Source of the DNA: JAKAFX01 sp049965715
GTDB lineage: Archaea; Thermoplasmatota; Thermoplasmata; Thermoplasmatales; Thermoplasmataceae
Direction of reading: 5' to 3'
NCBI GenBank assembly: GCA_049965715.1
Contig: JBMFWA010000006.1
Location: 1 to 64,000 of the forward strand
Length of the DNA: 64,000 bases
The position numbers were made by a program, and so were the translations under genes. Shown piece after piece: positions 26,191 to 35,459 of this stretch. The notes below the pieces were generated by a model, which was not told where the DNA came from, made no database searches, and worked only from the letters and a program-made list of their open reading frames with translations. Numbering within the stretch: position 1 is the stretch's first letter; the number at the start of each line of letters is the position of its first letter.

Positions 26191-26367
26191 CGTCAGGACA
26201 GTCCAACTACAGTTAAAAATATTCTTAGAATCACTTCTCTGGCGAAAACATCCTTATAAAAGTGATACTCTTTCTAAAGTCTCAGCTGACCAGAGAGGAA
26301 TAAATATATCTGTTATACCAAACTGGATCAGCAACTCAGTCCCGTCTGGTAAATATGTCCGTGAAAG

Positions 26368-26880
26368 TTACAAAGCGTCCCTGAAGAAGTATCTGAATGT
26401 GCTGTAATTTAGCTCCAGAACCTCCATGTATTCACCCCTTCCGAACGATTCGATCACAGACAGGGCATCCTTTGTTGTATCTTTTAGCGTTTTTTTATCA
26501 ATGTCTGCCCATCTGGGAAACAAATCAGTTTCCTCGGTTGCATTGTGATCTGTCAACAACCGATAGAAGAGGGGCAACCTCGCTTTCACCAGATCGGTAT
26601 TGCCGGAGTCGCTCCACTTAAGTAGGTTCTGTGCAAGGGTGTCAATCAGTTTGTGATCCGCTTTGATTCTTTCTACTCGTTCATTGAAAACAGCAGAATC
26701 GGTAAATGTGAATCCTTCCAGTATGGGAAAACAGATCTTTTCTTCAACCTCTATATGGCAGTTCTTAAGGTATGAACGAAATCTTGTGAATCTTTGAGAA
26801 TCAAAGGTATCTTCAACAAGCCATCTCGCGTCCTTGATAGCAAAGTGCTCAAGCATCAGAATCTCTGCAAGATCTGCCAT
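26368..26880 (-). CDS. Hemerythrin-like HHE-domain protein
   Basis: The 170-residue four-helix protein carries the ligands expected for a di-iron site: H12 in 'LEHFAIK', H42 with E46 in 'CHIEVEEK', a His in 'ADHKLID', and the H..E pair in 'LTDHNATEETDLFP'. HHE proteins bind O2 or NO or take part in iron and nitrosative stress responses. No partner domain is fused. The space to the radical SAM gene is about 180 bases, so it is likely its own unit. Role beyond iron binding is not visible. Confidence 0.8.
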   Translation of the reverse strand: MADLAEILMLEHFAIKDARWLVEDTFDSQRFTRFRSYLKNCHIEVEEKICFPILEGFTFTDSAVFNERVERIKADHKLIDTLAQNLLKWSDSGNTDLVKARLPLFYRLLTDHNATEETDLFPRWADIDKKTLKDTTKDALSVIESFGRGEYMEVLELNYSTFRYFFRDAL

Positions 26881-26987
26881 AAAATCTGCCAGATAACCAA
26901 TGTGAACTCTGCATTAAAATTTATCCAGAGATTAACCAGTGGATCAAGGTATCCATCCAATTCATGAGCTTACGCCTTGATAACATC

Positions 26988-27006
26988 TGTACACCAATAT
27001 TGTACA
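26988..27006. promoter_or_regulatory. Two TGTACA palindromes upstream of methyltransferase
   Basis: TGTACA at 26988-26993 and again at 27001-27006 are separated by seven bases, so their centres are 13 bases apart. They lie 40-60 bases before the methyltransferase start and could be an operator for a dimeric regulator. Confidence 0.3.
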
Positions 27007-27049
27007 ATAGTGTTTCCAGAACTGGAAAACTAATGGAAGGTGAGTCAGA

Positions 27050-27727
27050 GTGTATATGATCCGGGACCCAGAACCGGTATTATGGTTAAATACCCAAAGG
27101 TACTGGTCATTACATATGGATGAAAATGGGCGGGATATGTACGTTGCAGGAGAAGAACGATTTGGTTTTTTTACATCACATGGTTATTCTCTGTCAAGAA
27201 TCATTCCAACCTTTCGGAACTTCTACACGTTTGTTATAAACGACATTACAGGTCAGAAATTCACCAGGATAATGGATATCGGATCAGGGAACGGATATGT
27301 CCTTGCGCAGGTTATCAGCAGAAACTCCAGTGCTACTGGTTTTGGAATAGACCCGTCGCCTTATATGGTGAGAATAGGTTCGAGAAGGGCAAAGAAGATG
27401 GGCATCACCGAAAGGGTGACATTCATGATGGGGAGCAGCCATGAGATCCCAGTTAGAGGTAAATTTGACATAATATATTCCACAATGTCGTTCCATCACT
27501 GGAGCAACAGGGAAAAGGCAGTCACAGATATCATGCAGCTTCTGGATGACAATGGGAAATTCATGATATACGAGGCGAGTCCCAGGGGAGGTTTCAACAG
27601 AAAACTGGTCAAGGCGCATCTGATGGACAGAGAAGATTTTATTTCGCTGTCAAAAAAGACCGGTGTACCTATTGCAGAAATCATAGAGAACGGGGGCTTC
27701 ATCCGGGCCACTTTTGTAAAAGGATGA
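27050..27727 (+). CDS. Class I SAM-dependent methyltransferase
   Basis: The 225-residue protein has a Rossmann methyltransferase core. Motif I is 'IMDIGSGNGYVL' near residues 73-85, the acidic motif II residue is in 'GFGIDPSPYM', and motif IV is in 'DIIYSTMSFHHW'. The form resembles the small-molecule and ubiquinone-type (Methyltransf_11/25) group. An N-terminal 65-residue extension is not part of the core. The start is GTG at 27050, with GGTGAG five to six bases before it; an ATG two codons later is possible. The substrate is unknown. Confidence 0.8.
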   Translation: MYMIRDPEPVLWLNTQRYWSLHMDENGRDMYVAGEERFGFFTSHGYSLSRIIPTFRNFYTFVINDITGQKFTRIMDIGSGNGYVLAQVISRNSSATGFGIDPSPYMVRIGSRRAKKMGITERVTFMMGSSHEIPVRGKFDIIYSTMSFHHWSNREKAVTDIMQLLDDNGKFMIYEASPRGGFNRKLVKAHLMDREDFISLSKKTGVPIAEIIENGGFIRATFVKG

Positions 27728-27806
27728 CCTATAATTCCACTTTTTATCAAATATGTTTAGAGACCACGGTAAATAATAAATGGGTCATTGTTATAGGGAC
27801 AAACCT

Positions 27807-27881
27807 GCTCCGGTGGTGTAGCACGGCCAAGCATAAGGGACTCTCAATCCCTCGACTCGGGTCCAAATCCCGACCGGAGCA
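27807..27881 (+). tRNA. tRNA-Glu (anticodon CUC)
   Basis: The 75 bases fold as a tRNA. The acceptor arms GCTCCGG and CCGGAGC pair fully and A is the discriminator base. The anticodon stem AGGGA/TCCCT encloses the loop CTCTCAA, giving CUC, which reads GAG. The T-arm 'CGGGTCCAAATCCCG' is standard. CCA is not encoded. No intron is seen. A TATA-like TAAATAATAAAT lies about 30 bases upstream. Confidence 0.95.
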
Positions 27882-28709
27882 TCGTAAATTTCATTGCGGA
27901 TAATTCTCACAAAGAATTCATTATTTATATATTCCAAGATGATTTTAAAATATGCGATTGGGAATTCCCATTTTGCAGCTTAGGGGATGAAAGTGAGTAA
28001 AAACCTCATGATTTTTCACAGTATGTTGATCTGTCCGCTGGCATTACAGAAATGAGAAAGATCGGATCGCATATTGCTTCATGCGTGCACGCATCTGTAA
28101 AGTCATCTGGCTCAGCATGAAGCACAGAGTACCTTCTCGCTGAGTATAATTCAAGCCCATATAAACTCAGTCAGCAGCCTTTGAAGCGGGGAGCTCCCTG
28201 TGAAAGCCGAGAGAGGGGTCACTAATACAAATACTATCAGAATGATCCTATCCCAACTCAATCAGTTCCTTTAAGGCAATTAACGTAATCTCTAGGCTTT
28301 CTTGTTGAGGTGAAGGACAAGACGGCATAGTTATATTGTGAATTTTAGTAATTTCCTTTCGATGATTCTGCAAAGTGTCAAAGTTCACTGGTTTTTGCTC
28401 CTACCATACACTCGATCCGCTGCTTTGAAATTAGTTTGAATTCCAAAGTCGTCTAAATAAGTTCCACTGACTGTTTCGAGGAGTAGAGATAAGTGTCTCG
28501 GATTCCGCCTTTTCCTGCTCTTTCAAGAATAGTTAAAGCAAAATCACTGTGCGTTCTTGGAGCGCAGGGATCATATTGATTTCTTTGATATATCAGTATG
28601 AATAGATCATACACTTCTTTCCTGCTAAGTTTTTTCTTAGAATCTTTTACTAAATTGAGAACTTGTGTAAGTATATCGTGCGGAGGAGTGAGCGATGAGT
28701 TTGATCTTC
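27882..28709. other. Long non-coding stretch with mobile-element debris
   Basis: About 830 bases after tRNA-Glu hold no gene I can support. At 28189-28198 there is a perfect 10-base palindrome GGGAGCTCCC, and the frame across it reads '...AAFEAGSSL' then stop at 28201, similar to the end of some TnpB-type proteins of IS200/IS605 elements. The upstream frame is broken. No structured RNA such as RNase P or SRP RNA was recognised. The stretch ends at an IS110 relic. Confidence 0.35.
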
Positions 28710-28869
28710 AGTGGATTCCATTACGAATCTGTCTCCCGGAGGGAAGCTGCCCAGGAATTCCCTGAGCTTCTCAAAGCTGTTCTCCATGTCGTCCCTTCTG
28801 ACAATTCTGCCATCCCTGTCAAGGGTTGTGCATACAATACTTTTTCGAAATATCCATTCCAGTATGCAT
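28710..28869 (-). pseudogene. IS110-family transposase N-terminal relic, frameshifted
   Basis: Two frames together encode the N-terminus of an IS110-type transposase. 'MHTGMDISKK' is in one frame. It continues, after a slip at a run of five A (T on the plus strand, 28841-28845), as 'SIVCTTLDRDGRIVRR', then 'LREFLGSFPPGDRFVMEST' in the other. The early Asp of the DEDD catalytic set is in 'GMDIS' and a Glu is in 'VMEST'. Similarity ends soon after; the rest of the gene is gone. It is a dead fragment. Confidence 0.65.
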
Positions 28870-29058
28870 GGGATCATCTCCTTCATTACGGTGATCCCAC
28901 AGTAACGCTGATGATATTTTACTTATCAGGGCTATCCAGCCTTCTTAAGCATCCCATCAGAGTCAGTAATGAATGCATATTACTATAAATCCATGTCGAA
29001 GCACATTTAATTGAATCAGGGGCCATAATTTGTATTCTTGGTGCTGCAGGAACACCCA

Positions 29059-31068
29059 TCACCATATTCTAATCTTTTTGAAGTTGGTGCTCCTTAGAGC
29101 AGATAAGTTTGCAAAGGTTTCCTCAAATTTTTCATGAACCATGGCCGGGATTTCAGCCCTGAATCGATCCGGAGAGTGTGGGTCGTTGGAGATCTGCCAT
29201 CTCAAAGCCTGGTCCCTTATGTTCATTCTCCAACTCTGGGCCCATCCGATAAAAAACCTCTGTTCCGGAGTTAGCCCGTCAATGATCTTTCTTGAGTCTG
29301 GATTACTCTCGAGCTTTCTTTCAAGAGCCTCAAAGGCTATGCTTACACCGCCAATATCAGCAATGTTTTCGCCAAGGGTCAGCTCCCCATTTACGTGCAA
29401 GCCTGGAAGTGCTTCAAGAGAACTGTACAGTTCAATGACGTCTTTTGCTTTGTCCATGAACGCCAATTCATCCTCCTTGGTCCACCATTCTTTTAAATTC
29501 CCCTCCGCATCAAATTTTCTCCCCTCATCATCAAAGCCATGCGTGATTTCATGCGCTATGGTGCCACCCGTTGCACCGTAGTTGATAGCATCATCCATCT
29601 CAGGATCAAAGAAGGGGGGCTGAAGTATTCCTGCCGGGAAAACTATCTCGTTGCCCGTGGGCGAAAAGTAGGCATTTACCGTTGGAGGAGTCATTTCCCA
29701 CAGTTCTCTGTCAACTGGAGAATTGACCCTGGATATCTGCCTTCTGGATTCAAATTCATTTGATCTGATTATATTTCCGAGATAATCGTCATATAGAATT
29801 TGCACTGGAGAGTAGTCTATAAATTTCGACGGGTATCCAATCTTGGCTCTGAATCTCTTGAACTTAGCCAGTGCTGAATTTCGGGTTTCGACGGCCATCC
29901 ACGAGATATTCTGCAGTCTTTCTGTGAAAACTTCCAGAAGATGGTCGATCATTTCGCTCATTCTTTTCCTTGAGTCCTCGCCGAATTCTCTTTCGACATA
30001 GATCTTACCAAGTGCCTCCCCGAGGTGCCTGTCTATGACAGAAACGACACGCTTCCATCGCTTTTCTGGAACCTCCTGTCCAAAGAGGGTTTTATGGAAG
30101 AAATTGAAATTCTCCATCTCGACCTCATCATGCAGATAAGGAGCACTGAAATGGAGAATTTTCCATTTGAGGTATATCTTCCAGTCTTCAATGGAAAAAT
30201 CCTGGATCATACTTTCCAGATTTTCAAAAAACTCCGGCTGGCCTTCAACGAAATAATCAGTTTCTGGGAGCCCGATACTGGAGAAATATATATCGAAACG
30301 CAGTCCGGGGAATTTGGACCGGACAAGCTCCGTATCCATTCTGTTATAATTTCTTTCAGGGTCCCTCAATTCAGCAGGTCTTCTGCTGTGCTCAGCCATT
30401 CTGGTTTCCATCCTCATCACAGTGCCTGACGATTCTTTCGCGGAATCTTGAGAAAAACCGTATAGAATGAACATTCTTTGCAGGTGCCTGACGTATTCGT
30501 TTCTGATGTCAGCAAAAGAGTCCAGCAGATAATAGTCCCTGTTTGGTAGTGTGAGGCCGCCCTGCACAAGATGGAGTGAATAAATGGAACTGTTTCTCTC
30601 GTCTGCACTTGATTCATAAGAGAACAGGCAGGGTATTCCTTTCAAATGAAGATTTGAAACAACGGAGATCAGATCACTTGTATTATTGACACCGTCAACC
30701 AAATTTACAAGTTTTTCCATAGGGCTAAATTTCAGTCGCTCTATGGTTTCCAGATCCATTGCGGATATGTAAAAATCCCCCACCATTTTCTCAACACTGT
30801 CTCCTTGATTATAACCCTTGGAAGCGCATTCTTCAAGTATCTTGCCAAGTATGTATCTGTTCCTTTCCACAAGTTCTGCCGATGAGCTCCAGGAGGATTT
30901 ATCGGGAGGTATGGGGTGTGTCCTGATCCAGTTCCCGGTTGAAAATTCATAGAAATTATCCAGGGGATCAGCCTGTCTGTTCATGAATTCAATGGAAAAT
31001 CTTGGGTTCTCAGGTTTTTCCTCATCACCTATTGTGGAAATTCTAGCTAAACTTTCTTCTCTCGCCAT
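29059..31068 (-). CDS. pepO: M13 (neprilysin/PepO) zinc metallopeptidase
   Basis: The 669-residue protein is a full-length M13 oligopeptidase. The zinc motif is H506-E-I-T-H510 in 'IAHEITHGFDD', the third ligand Glu is in 'ENIADIGG', and the substrate-binding 'NAYFSPTGNEIVFP' lies upstream. The C-terminal region contains the usual 'FFIGWAQSWR'. No signal peptide or membrane anchor is seen at the N-terminus ('MAREESLARIST'), so it is likely cytosolic and degrades peptides, possibly downstream of the proteasome or Tricorn. It appears to be a single gene. Confidence 0.92.
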   Translation of the reverse strand: MAREESLARISTIGDEEKPENPRFSIEFMNRQADPLDNFYEFSTGNWIRTHPIPPDKSSWSSSAELVERNRYILGKILEECASKGYNQGDSVEKMVGDFYISAMDLETIERLKFSPMEKLVNLVDGVNNTSDLISVVSNLHLKGIPCLFSYESSADERNSSIYSLHLVQGGLTLPNRDYYLLDSFADIRNEYVRHLQRMFILYGFSQDSAKESSGTVMRMETRMAEHSRRPAELRDPERNYNRMDTELVRSKFPGLRFDIYFSSIGLPETDYFVEGQPEFFENLESMIQDFSIEDWKIYLKWKILHFSAPYLHDEVEMENFNFFHKTLFGQEVPEKRWKRVVSVIDRHLGEALGKIYVEREFGEDSRKRMSEMIDHLLEVFTERLQNISWMAVETRNSALAKFKRFRAKIGYPSKFIDYSPVQILYDDYLGNIIRSNEFESRRQISRVNSPVDRELWEMTPPTVNAYFSPTGNEIVFPAGILQPPFFDPEMDDAINYGATGGTIAHEITHGFDDEGRKFDAEGNLKEWWTKEDELAFMDKAKDVIELYSSLEALPGLHVNGELTLGENIADIGGVSIAFEALERKLESNPDSRKIIDGLTPEQRFFIGWAQSWRMNIRDQALRWQISNDPHSPDRFRAEIPAMVHEKFEETFANLSALRSTNFKKIRIW

Positions 31069-31198
31069 GGTATAACTGATTTAAGACAGAAAATAAAACT
31101 TCCCAATACTCTCCTCAAAGGATGTTAAGCATTCCGGGTCTCATGTGAGACGATATATCATGAAAAAAATTAATTCGGGGTTGTCGAAAGAGGACCAC

Positions 31199-31750
31199 TC
31201 AAAGTAGCGACTTAAGCTTCTCGTACTGCTCCGGAGTTATCTCCCCACGCACAAGCCTCATCTTTAGCTCGGTCAAAGGATCCTGAGGACCTGCAGAAAC
31301 GGACTGACCCTGTGCACGCTGATTGATCTTCATCTGAAGTAACTGAACTCCTCTGGTTGTATGGTCTCTCAACTTCTTCCAGAATGTCCAGTCCTCATTC
31401 ACGCCCATTCCTGTTATGATGATATGATCTTCAAGGATTCCCTGCTTGAGTTCCACCGATGAAATTTGCTCGTATCTGAACTGTCTCTCTTCAAAAGATA
31501 ACAATCCTTTTGACACAAGAAGTAACCTCTGGTTGGTGATTATCATCCAGGGATGTCCAAGCTGTTCACCGGCTGCACCACCTCCGTAAGCTCTGACATT
31601 CATGCCCTGGGCGTGCGTACCGGCAATACACCTCAGGGAATATTCTATGTTTTCTCCAGGAGAGAGGATCTTGTTAAGTCTTTCCCTGTATTTTTCGGGC
31701 AGTTCAGTGAATTTTGGAATTGGTTCGTTTCCGTCTTCGACCATAAACAT
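31199..31750 (-). CDS. PH-domain protein with C-terminal SHOCT motif
   Basis: The 183-residue protein has a bacterial-type PH domain in its middle ('WMIITNQRLLLVSKGLLSFEERQFRYEQISSVEL', here shortened in the family sense to the strands around residues 68-110). The C-terminal 'LTELKMRLVRGEITPEQYEKLKSLL' region is a SHOCT helix-turn-helix of about 27 residues (157-183). PH-SHOCT proteins usually act as oligomerising or scaffold proteins and are of unknown role. The start ATG at 31750 is followed two codons later by another ATG. A TATA-like sequence lies about 20-25 bases upstream. Confidence 0.75.
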   Translation of the reverse strand: MFMVEDGNEPIPKFTELPEKYRERLNKILSPGENIEYSLRCIAGTHAQGMNVRAYGGGAAGEQLGHPWMIITNQRLLLVSKGLLSFEERQFRYEQISSVELKQGILEDHIIITGMGVNEDWTFWKKLRDHTTRGVQLLQMKINQRAQGQSVSAGPQDPLTELKMRLVRGEITPEQYEKLKSLL

Positions 31751-31965
31751 AAAAATATATTCAGTATATAATTATTTTCTTGAATCATTTTTCAGGACAT
31801 TCAAAAACCAGGTCAACAGGATTTGCGCAATGGGGGCTTGGACAGTTGGGAGAATCCTGTAAGGCTCCCGTTGGCATCAGTCGAAGCGAAATCCAGACAA
31901 ACTTCCAAAGCATAACTTTGCAGTGGACTGATGTCAGGAGAACCCCGTAATGTATATAATCTGGA

Positions 31966-32038
31966 TGCGGGTGCCGGGATTTGGACCCGAGGCACGAGCT
32001 TGGCAAGCTCGCGTGTTACCAGGCTACACCACACCCGC
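31966..32038 (-). tRNA. tRNA-Gly (anticodon GCC)
   Basis: The 73 bases form a tRNA on the minus strand. Acceptor strands GCGGGTG and CACCCGC pair fully, with A as discriminator. The anticodon stem CGAGC/GCTCG encloses TTGCCAA, giving GCC, which reads GGC and GGU. The T-arm is 'CGGGTCCAAATCCCG', the same as in the tRNA-Glu at 27.8 kb. CCA is not encoded and no intron is seen. TTTATAAATA upstream (about 32060-32070) is a good TATA box. Confidence 0.95.
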
Positions 32039-32561
32039 TTACTCCGTAATCCCTAAGCTATTATTTATAAATTCTGTGAGCCCTGTTATCCCCTAAATAA
32101 TTCTTGGTATGAGCAACATTTGCTGATGCCGAATGAAACGTGCGGATGGACGATCAGATCGCTTCATTGTTCAAAAGAAAGTATCCCTATTGTCAAACAG
32201 TGGATAAACCCGGTTGTAGTTGATGAAACAACATTCTTTGAATTTCGTGATTTCAGGTTCATCGAAAACCCCCTGGTCCATTTCAATCAGCCAGGCAGTA
32301 ACAGGGGAGTGATTGAAAGCGTAGCGGATCCCGGCATTAACAGCTTTAAAGTAGTCCATACTATTTGTTAATCCTAGTTCTAAAGTAATGGCATGCAGTC
32401 AAGTTTTAATGAATTGAAGATAGCCATGATTAAAGGTTTTGCAGTTCAATCCCAATTGTTGCTGTGGATGCTAATTGACCAAAAACATTATTAGTTACAT
32501 AAACTACAAAACAGTTTTAATTTATCGTATTTTAAGTTGTTGCAATTAGGTGAACTTAAAA
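32039..32561. other. Intergenic: tRNA and tetraether synthase promoters
   Basis: The end near 32040-32080 is the promoter side of tRNA-Gly. The end near 32510-32560 is the promoter of the tetraether synthase gene, with TTTAATTTATC and TATTTTAAG as possible TATA boxes. Between them, short open frames on both strands (about 62 and 83 codons) have no recognisable similarity, so I do not call a gene. Confidence 0.4.
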
Positions 32562-34382
32562 ATGATAGTATCCGAAGAAATAAACAGGTACCCTGAAGTC
32601 AGATTTGCTTCTGACTTCGAGATAAGCAAGAACTCACCGTTCAAGACAGTGGCAGAATTCTTGAACTCCCAGGGGCACTTGATCACCAATGATATGCTAA
32701 TACTGAGGGTGACAGAGAGTCTGTGTCCTCTGTGCGCTGACGAAGAGAAATTCGATCAGATGAGAATACCGGCCATTGTTTATGAGAATGCCGGCGAGGT
32801 TAAACTTATAAAAGAGTGCCCTGAGCATGGAATAACGAGAGAGAAGTACTGGGAAGACTACGAGATGTACCAGGAAGCAAAGAAATGGCAGGACAAGGGT
32901 ATAAGGATCCTGAATCCTAACGTTGCCCTTCTCGAGGAGAAAATTATCTGCCCTACTCACTGCGGTCTGTGCGTGAAACACAAGTCACACACTGGATTGG
33001 GAAACGTCGTGGTCACAAACAGGTGCGATCTTTCCTGCTGGTACTGCTTCTTCTATGCGAAGGAGAATGAGCCAATTTACGAGCCTTCACAGGATCAGGT
33101 AAGAATGATGCTGAGAAGGATGAGGAATGAGAAGCCTGTTGGAGCCAATGCAGTTCAGATAACCGGCGGAGAACCAACAATAAGGGACGATATAATAGAC
33201 ATAATCAAGATAGCCAGGGAGGAAGGTTATGAGCACATACAGCTCAACACCAACAGCATAAGGGCAGCATTCGATCCGGATTTCCCCAAGAGAGTAAGAG
33301 AGGCTGGATCAAATGTCGTCTATACAAGCTTTGATGGCCCGACACCCAGATCAAACCCCAAGAATTTCTGGGAAATACCTGCAGCACTTGACAACTACAG
33401 GAAAGCTCCAATGGGAGTAGTCCTTGTACCGACGGTAATCGGAGGCATAAATGACGGTTACCTTGGAGACATGATAAGATTCGGTCTCTCAAACATCGAT
33501 GTCGTCAGGGCGGTTAACTTCCAGCCTGTGAGTCTGGTGGGAAGAATGCCCGACAGGATGAGGGAGAAGCAGAGAATCACAATTCCTGGAGCAATAAAGA
33601 AGATCGAACAGCAGACCGATGGAATGATTGGAAGAGAAGACTTCTTCACAGTGCCGTCTACAACCAAGGTTTCTAACTTCGTGGAAGCACTCAAGGGGCA
33701 GGAAACCTACAAACTGTCGATACACTTCGCCTGCGGAATGGGTACATACATATTCAAGGATGGCGACAAGATAATCCCCATAACGAGGTTCATTGACGTC
33801 AGGGGGATGTTTGAGTACATAGGCGAACTTGGCGATGAGATAAAGAACTCCAGCTTCAGGAGACTGAAAAAGGTCGAATCCACCTCAAAGCTCCTCATGA
33901 GCATAAAGAAGTTCGTCGACTATGACAAGGCGCCCAAGGACTTCAAGCTGAAGGATATGATATACAATGCCTTCACCGGCGGGGATTACCATGGCTTGAA
34001 AGCATTCCATTACAAGAGCATGTTCATAGGTTTCATGCACTTTATGGACCCTTACACATACGATGTTGACAGGGTCGAGAGGTGTGATATCCACTATGCA
34101 ATGCCCGATGGAAGAGTTGTGCCATTCTGTGCATTCAATGTGATACCCGAACTGTACAGGGACGCAACACAGAGAAAGTACTCAATCCCTGCGAAACTCT
34201 ATGAGGAAAGAACAGGGAAGGTTCTGAAGAAGGATAAGTACTTCCGTGACTACACCATGGCAGAGAAGAGGTCTATAATCTCGTTCTATGAGAAGAGCAT
34301 AGGCAGGAAGCTCAGAGAGGATGAGATAGGGTTGAACCTTGAGGAACCAATACCGGTCATATCATCGCAGAGACCGGAGTAA
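32562..34382 (+). CDS. tes: Tetraether lipid synthase (radical SAM)
   Basis: The product joins the phytanyl chains of archaeol lipids tail to tail to make membrane-spanning tetraethers. Its layout matches the Methanocaldococcus MJ0619/Tes family. An N-terminal metal region has C55-x2-C58 and C86 ('CPEHG'). A central set is C130, C134 and C137 in 'CPTHCGLC'. The radical SAM site is C155-x3-C159-x2-C162 in 'VTNRCDLSCWYCFF', then 'QITGGEPTIR'. A C-terminal Cys region follows ('HFACGMG', 'RCDIHYA', 'VPFCAFN'). I use the ATG at 32562 (606 residues), eight bases after AGGTGA; a GTG at 32550 lies inside that site. Thermoplasmatales membranes are rich in tetraethers, which supports the role. It leads a set with archease, arginine decarboxylase and leuS. 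Confidence 0.88.
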   Translation: MIVSEEINRYPEVRFASDFEISKNSPFKTVAEFLNSQGHLITNDMLILRVTESLCPLCADEEKFDQMRIPAIVYENAGEVKLIKECPEHGITREKYWEDYEMYQEAKKWQDKGIRILNPNVALLEEKIICPTHCGLCVKHKSHTGLGNVVVTNRCDLSCWYCFFYAKENEPIYEPSQDQVRMMLRRMRNEKPVGANAVQITGGEPTIRDDIIDIIKIAREEGYEHIQLNTNSIRAAFDPDFPKRVREAGSNVVYTSFDGPTPRSNPKNFWEIPAALDNYRKAPMGVVLVPTVIGGINDGYLGDMIRFGLSNIDVVRAVNFQPVSLVGRMPDRMREKQRITIPGAIKKIEQQTDGMIGREDFFTVPSTTKVSNFVEALKGQETYKLSIHFACGMGTYIFKDGDKIIPITRFIDVRGMFEYIGELGDEIKNSSFRRLKKVESTSKLLMSIKKFVDYDKAPKDFKLKDMIYNAFTGGDYHGLKAFHYKSMFIGFMHFMDPYTYDVDRVERCDIHYAMPDGRVVPFCAFNVIPELYRDATQRKYSIPAKLYEERTGKVLKKDKYFRDYTMAEKRSIISFYEKSIGRKLREDEIGLNLEEPIPVISSQRPE

Positions 34383-34417
34383 ATATTTTTAGAATTTTAT
34401 TCCATCCCTTTTTCTAG

Positions 34418-34825
34418 ATGAATTTTTACAGAATTATCGATCACACTGCGGACCTGGAGATCATTGTTACTGGGTTGGACATCAGGGACCTGTTCATGAA
34501 TGCTTTTTCTGCCACAGCGGATCTGATATTTGATATCACCACTTTGAAGGCCAGCGTGCAAAAACATTTCCAATTCAATTTCACAGATCTTAAGGAAGCT
34601 CTTGTGAGAATGCTTGGCATTATCATCGAGAATGTTGATTCCAGATCCGTTCTGTTTTACAAATTAACATATCTGAAGATTTCCAAAAATACAATTTCGG
34701 GCAAAGCTGTTGGTGCGAAAATTCCGGATGATATGGAACCTCTTAACGTGATAAAAGCCGTAACCTACCATGACCTCTATATCGATCCAACCGGTAAGAA
34801 GGCGCGAATACTTTTTGACATCTGA
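34418..34825 (+). CDS. Archease
   Basis: The 135-residue protein is archease, the activator of the RNA ligase RtcB in tRNA splicing and RNA repair. Family features are 'HTADLEI' with its conserved Asp, 'IRDLFMNAFSA', and the C-terminal 'IKAVTYHDLYID', which carries the calcium-binding and RtcB-interaction residues. The size is typical (about 135-145). The RtcB gene is not in the window. A TATA-like TTTTAGAATTTTATTC lies in the short space after the tetraether synthase gene, so it may have its own promoter as well as readthrough. Confidence 0.92.
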   Translation: MNFYRIIDHTADLEIIVTGLDIRDLFMNAFSATADLIFDITTLKASVQKHFQFNFTDLKEALVRMLGIIIENVDSRSVLFYKLTYLKISKNTISGKAVGAKIPDDMEPLNVIKAVTYHDLYIDPTGKKARILFDI

Positions 34826-34899
34826 ACGAAAACGTCTGCACTTTTCTGAACTGCGGCATTCCTAATAAAATAATATAAGTTGGAAAGATATCCACATAG

Positions 34900-35445
34900 A
34901 TGTCAGCTCTGGTTCCAAAACAAATATTCTTTACGAGGGGAGTGGGCAGGGGAGAAAGTGAACTCCAGTCATTCGAGGAAGCACTGCGTGATGCTCACAT
35001 CGCCCAGTATAATCTGTCAAGCATCAGCTCGATATTTCCTCCTAACTGTGAGGTCGTTTCCGTGAATGACGGTTTGAAACTCCTTTCAGACGGTCAGATC
35101 CTGTTCTCGGTTCTTGCAAGAAATTCATCAAACGAGCTAAACAGGATGATATCAGCGGCAATCGGTTATGCCATTCCTAGAGATAAGAAGAAATGGGGTT
35201 ACCTTAGCGAGCACCACAGTTACGGCCAGACTGAAAAGGTGGCGGGCTATTTTGCCGAAAAGCTAGCAGCAGAGATGCTTGCCAGCACCATGGGCCTGCA
35301 GGACAAGCTTGTGTGGGACGAAAGCAAGAATGAATATGTCCTTGAAGACAAGATCCTGACCACGAAGAATATCTGCTCCACTGGTGTCGTCCTCAAATCA
35401 GGAGAATGGACAACCGTTGTTGCTGCAGCAGTGCTTATAGTTTAA
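34900..35445 (+). CDS. pdaD: Pyruvoyl-dependent arginine decarboxylase
   Basis: The proenzyme cleaves itself at a Ser-Ser bond to make a pyruvoyl group, then decarboxylates arginine to agmatine, the precursor of archaeal polyamines and of agmatidine in tRNA-Ile. The cleavage pair is S43-S44 in 'SISSIFPP'. Other conserved pieces are 'GLKLLSDGQ', 'ARNSSNE', 'AAIGYAIP' and 'EHHSYG'. The length of 181 fits the pvlArgDC family (about 155-190). It is followed at once by leuS, whose start lies within 15 bases of the stop, so the two are probably coupled. Confidence 0.9.
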   Translation: MSALVPKQIFFTRGVGRGESELQSFEEALRDAHIAQYNLSSISSIFPPNCEVVSVNDGLKLLSDGQILFSVLARNSSNELNRMISAAIGYAIPRDKKKWGYLSEHHSYGQTEKVAGYFAEKLAAEMLASTMGLQDKLVWDESKNEYVLEDKILTTKNICSTGVVLKSGEWTTVVAAAVLIV

Positions 35446-35459
35446 GGGTGAATCAGAAT

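Noticed and set aside
27983..28100. Possible C/D box RNA (GATGAAA and CTGA-like motifs)
   Set aside because: The C and D boxes are not well formed and no guide pairing was visible.
27882..28709. RNase P RNA or SRP RNA in the long gap
   Set aside because: None of the conserved cores or long paired helices of these RNAs could be found.
31785..32034. Open frames across tRNA-Gly
   Set aside because: They run through a clear tRNA gene.
32120..32371. 83-codon plus and 62-codon minus frames between tRNA-Gly and tes
   Set aside because: No ribosome binding site or recognisable similarity; the two overlap each other on opposite strands.
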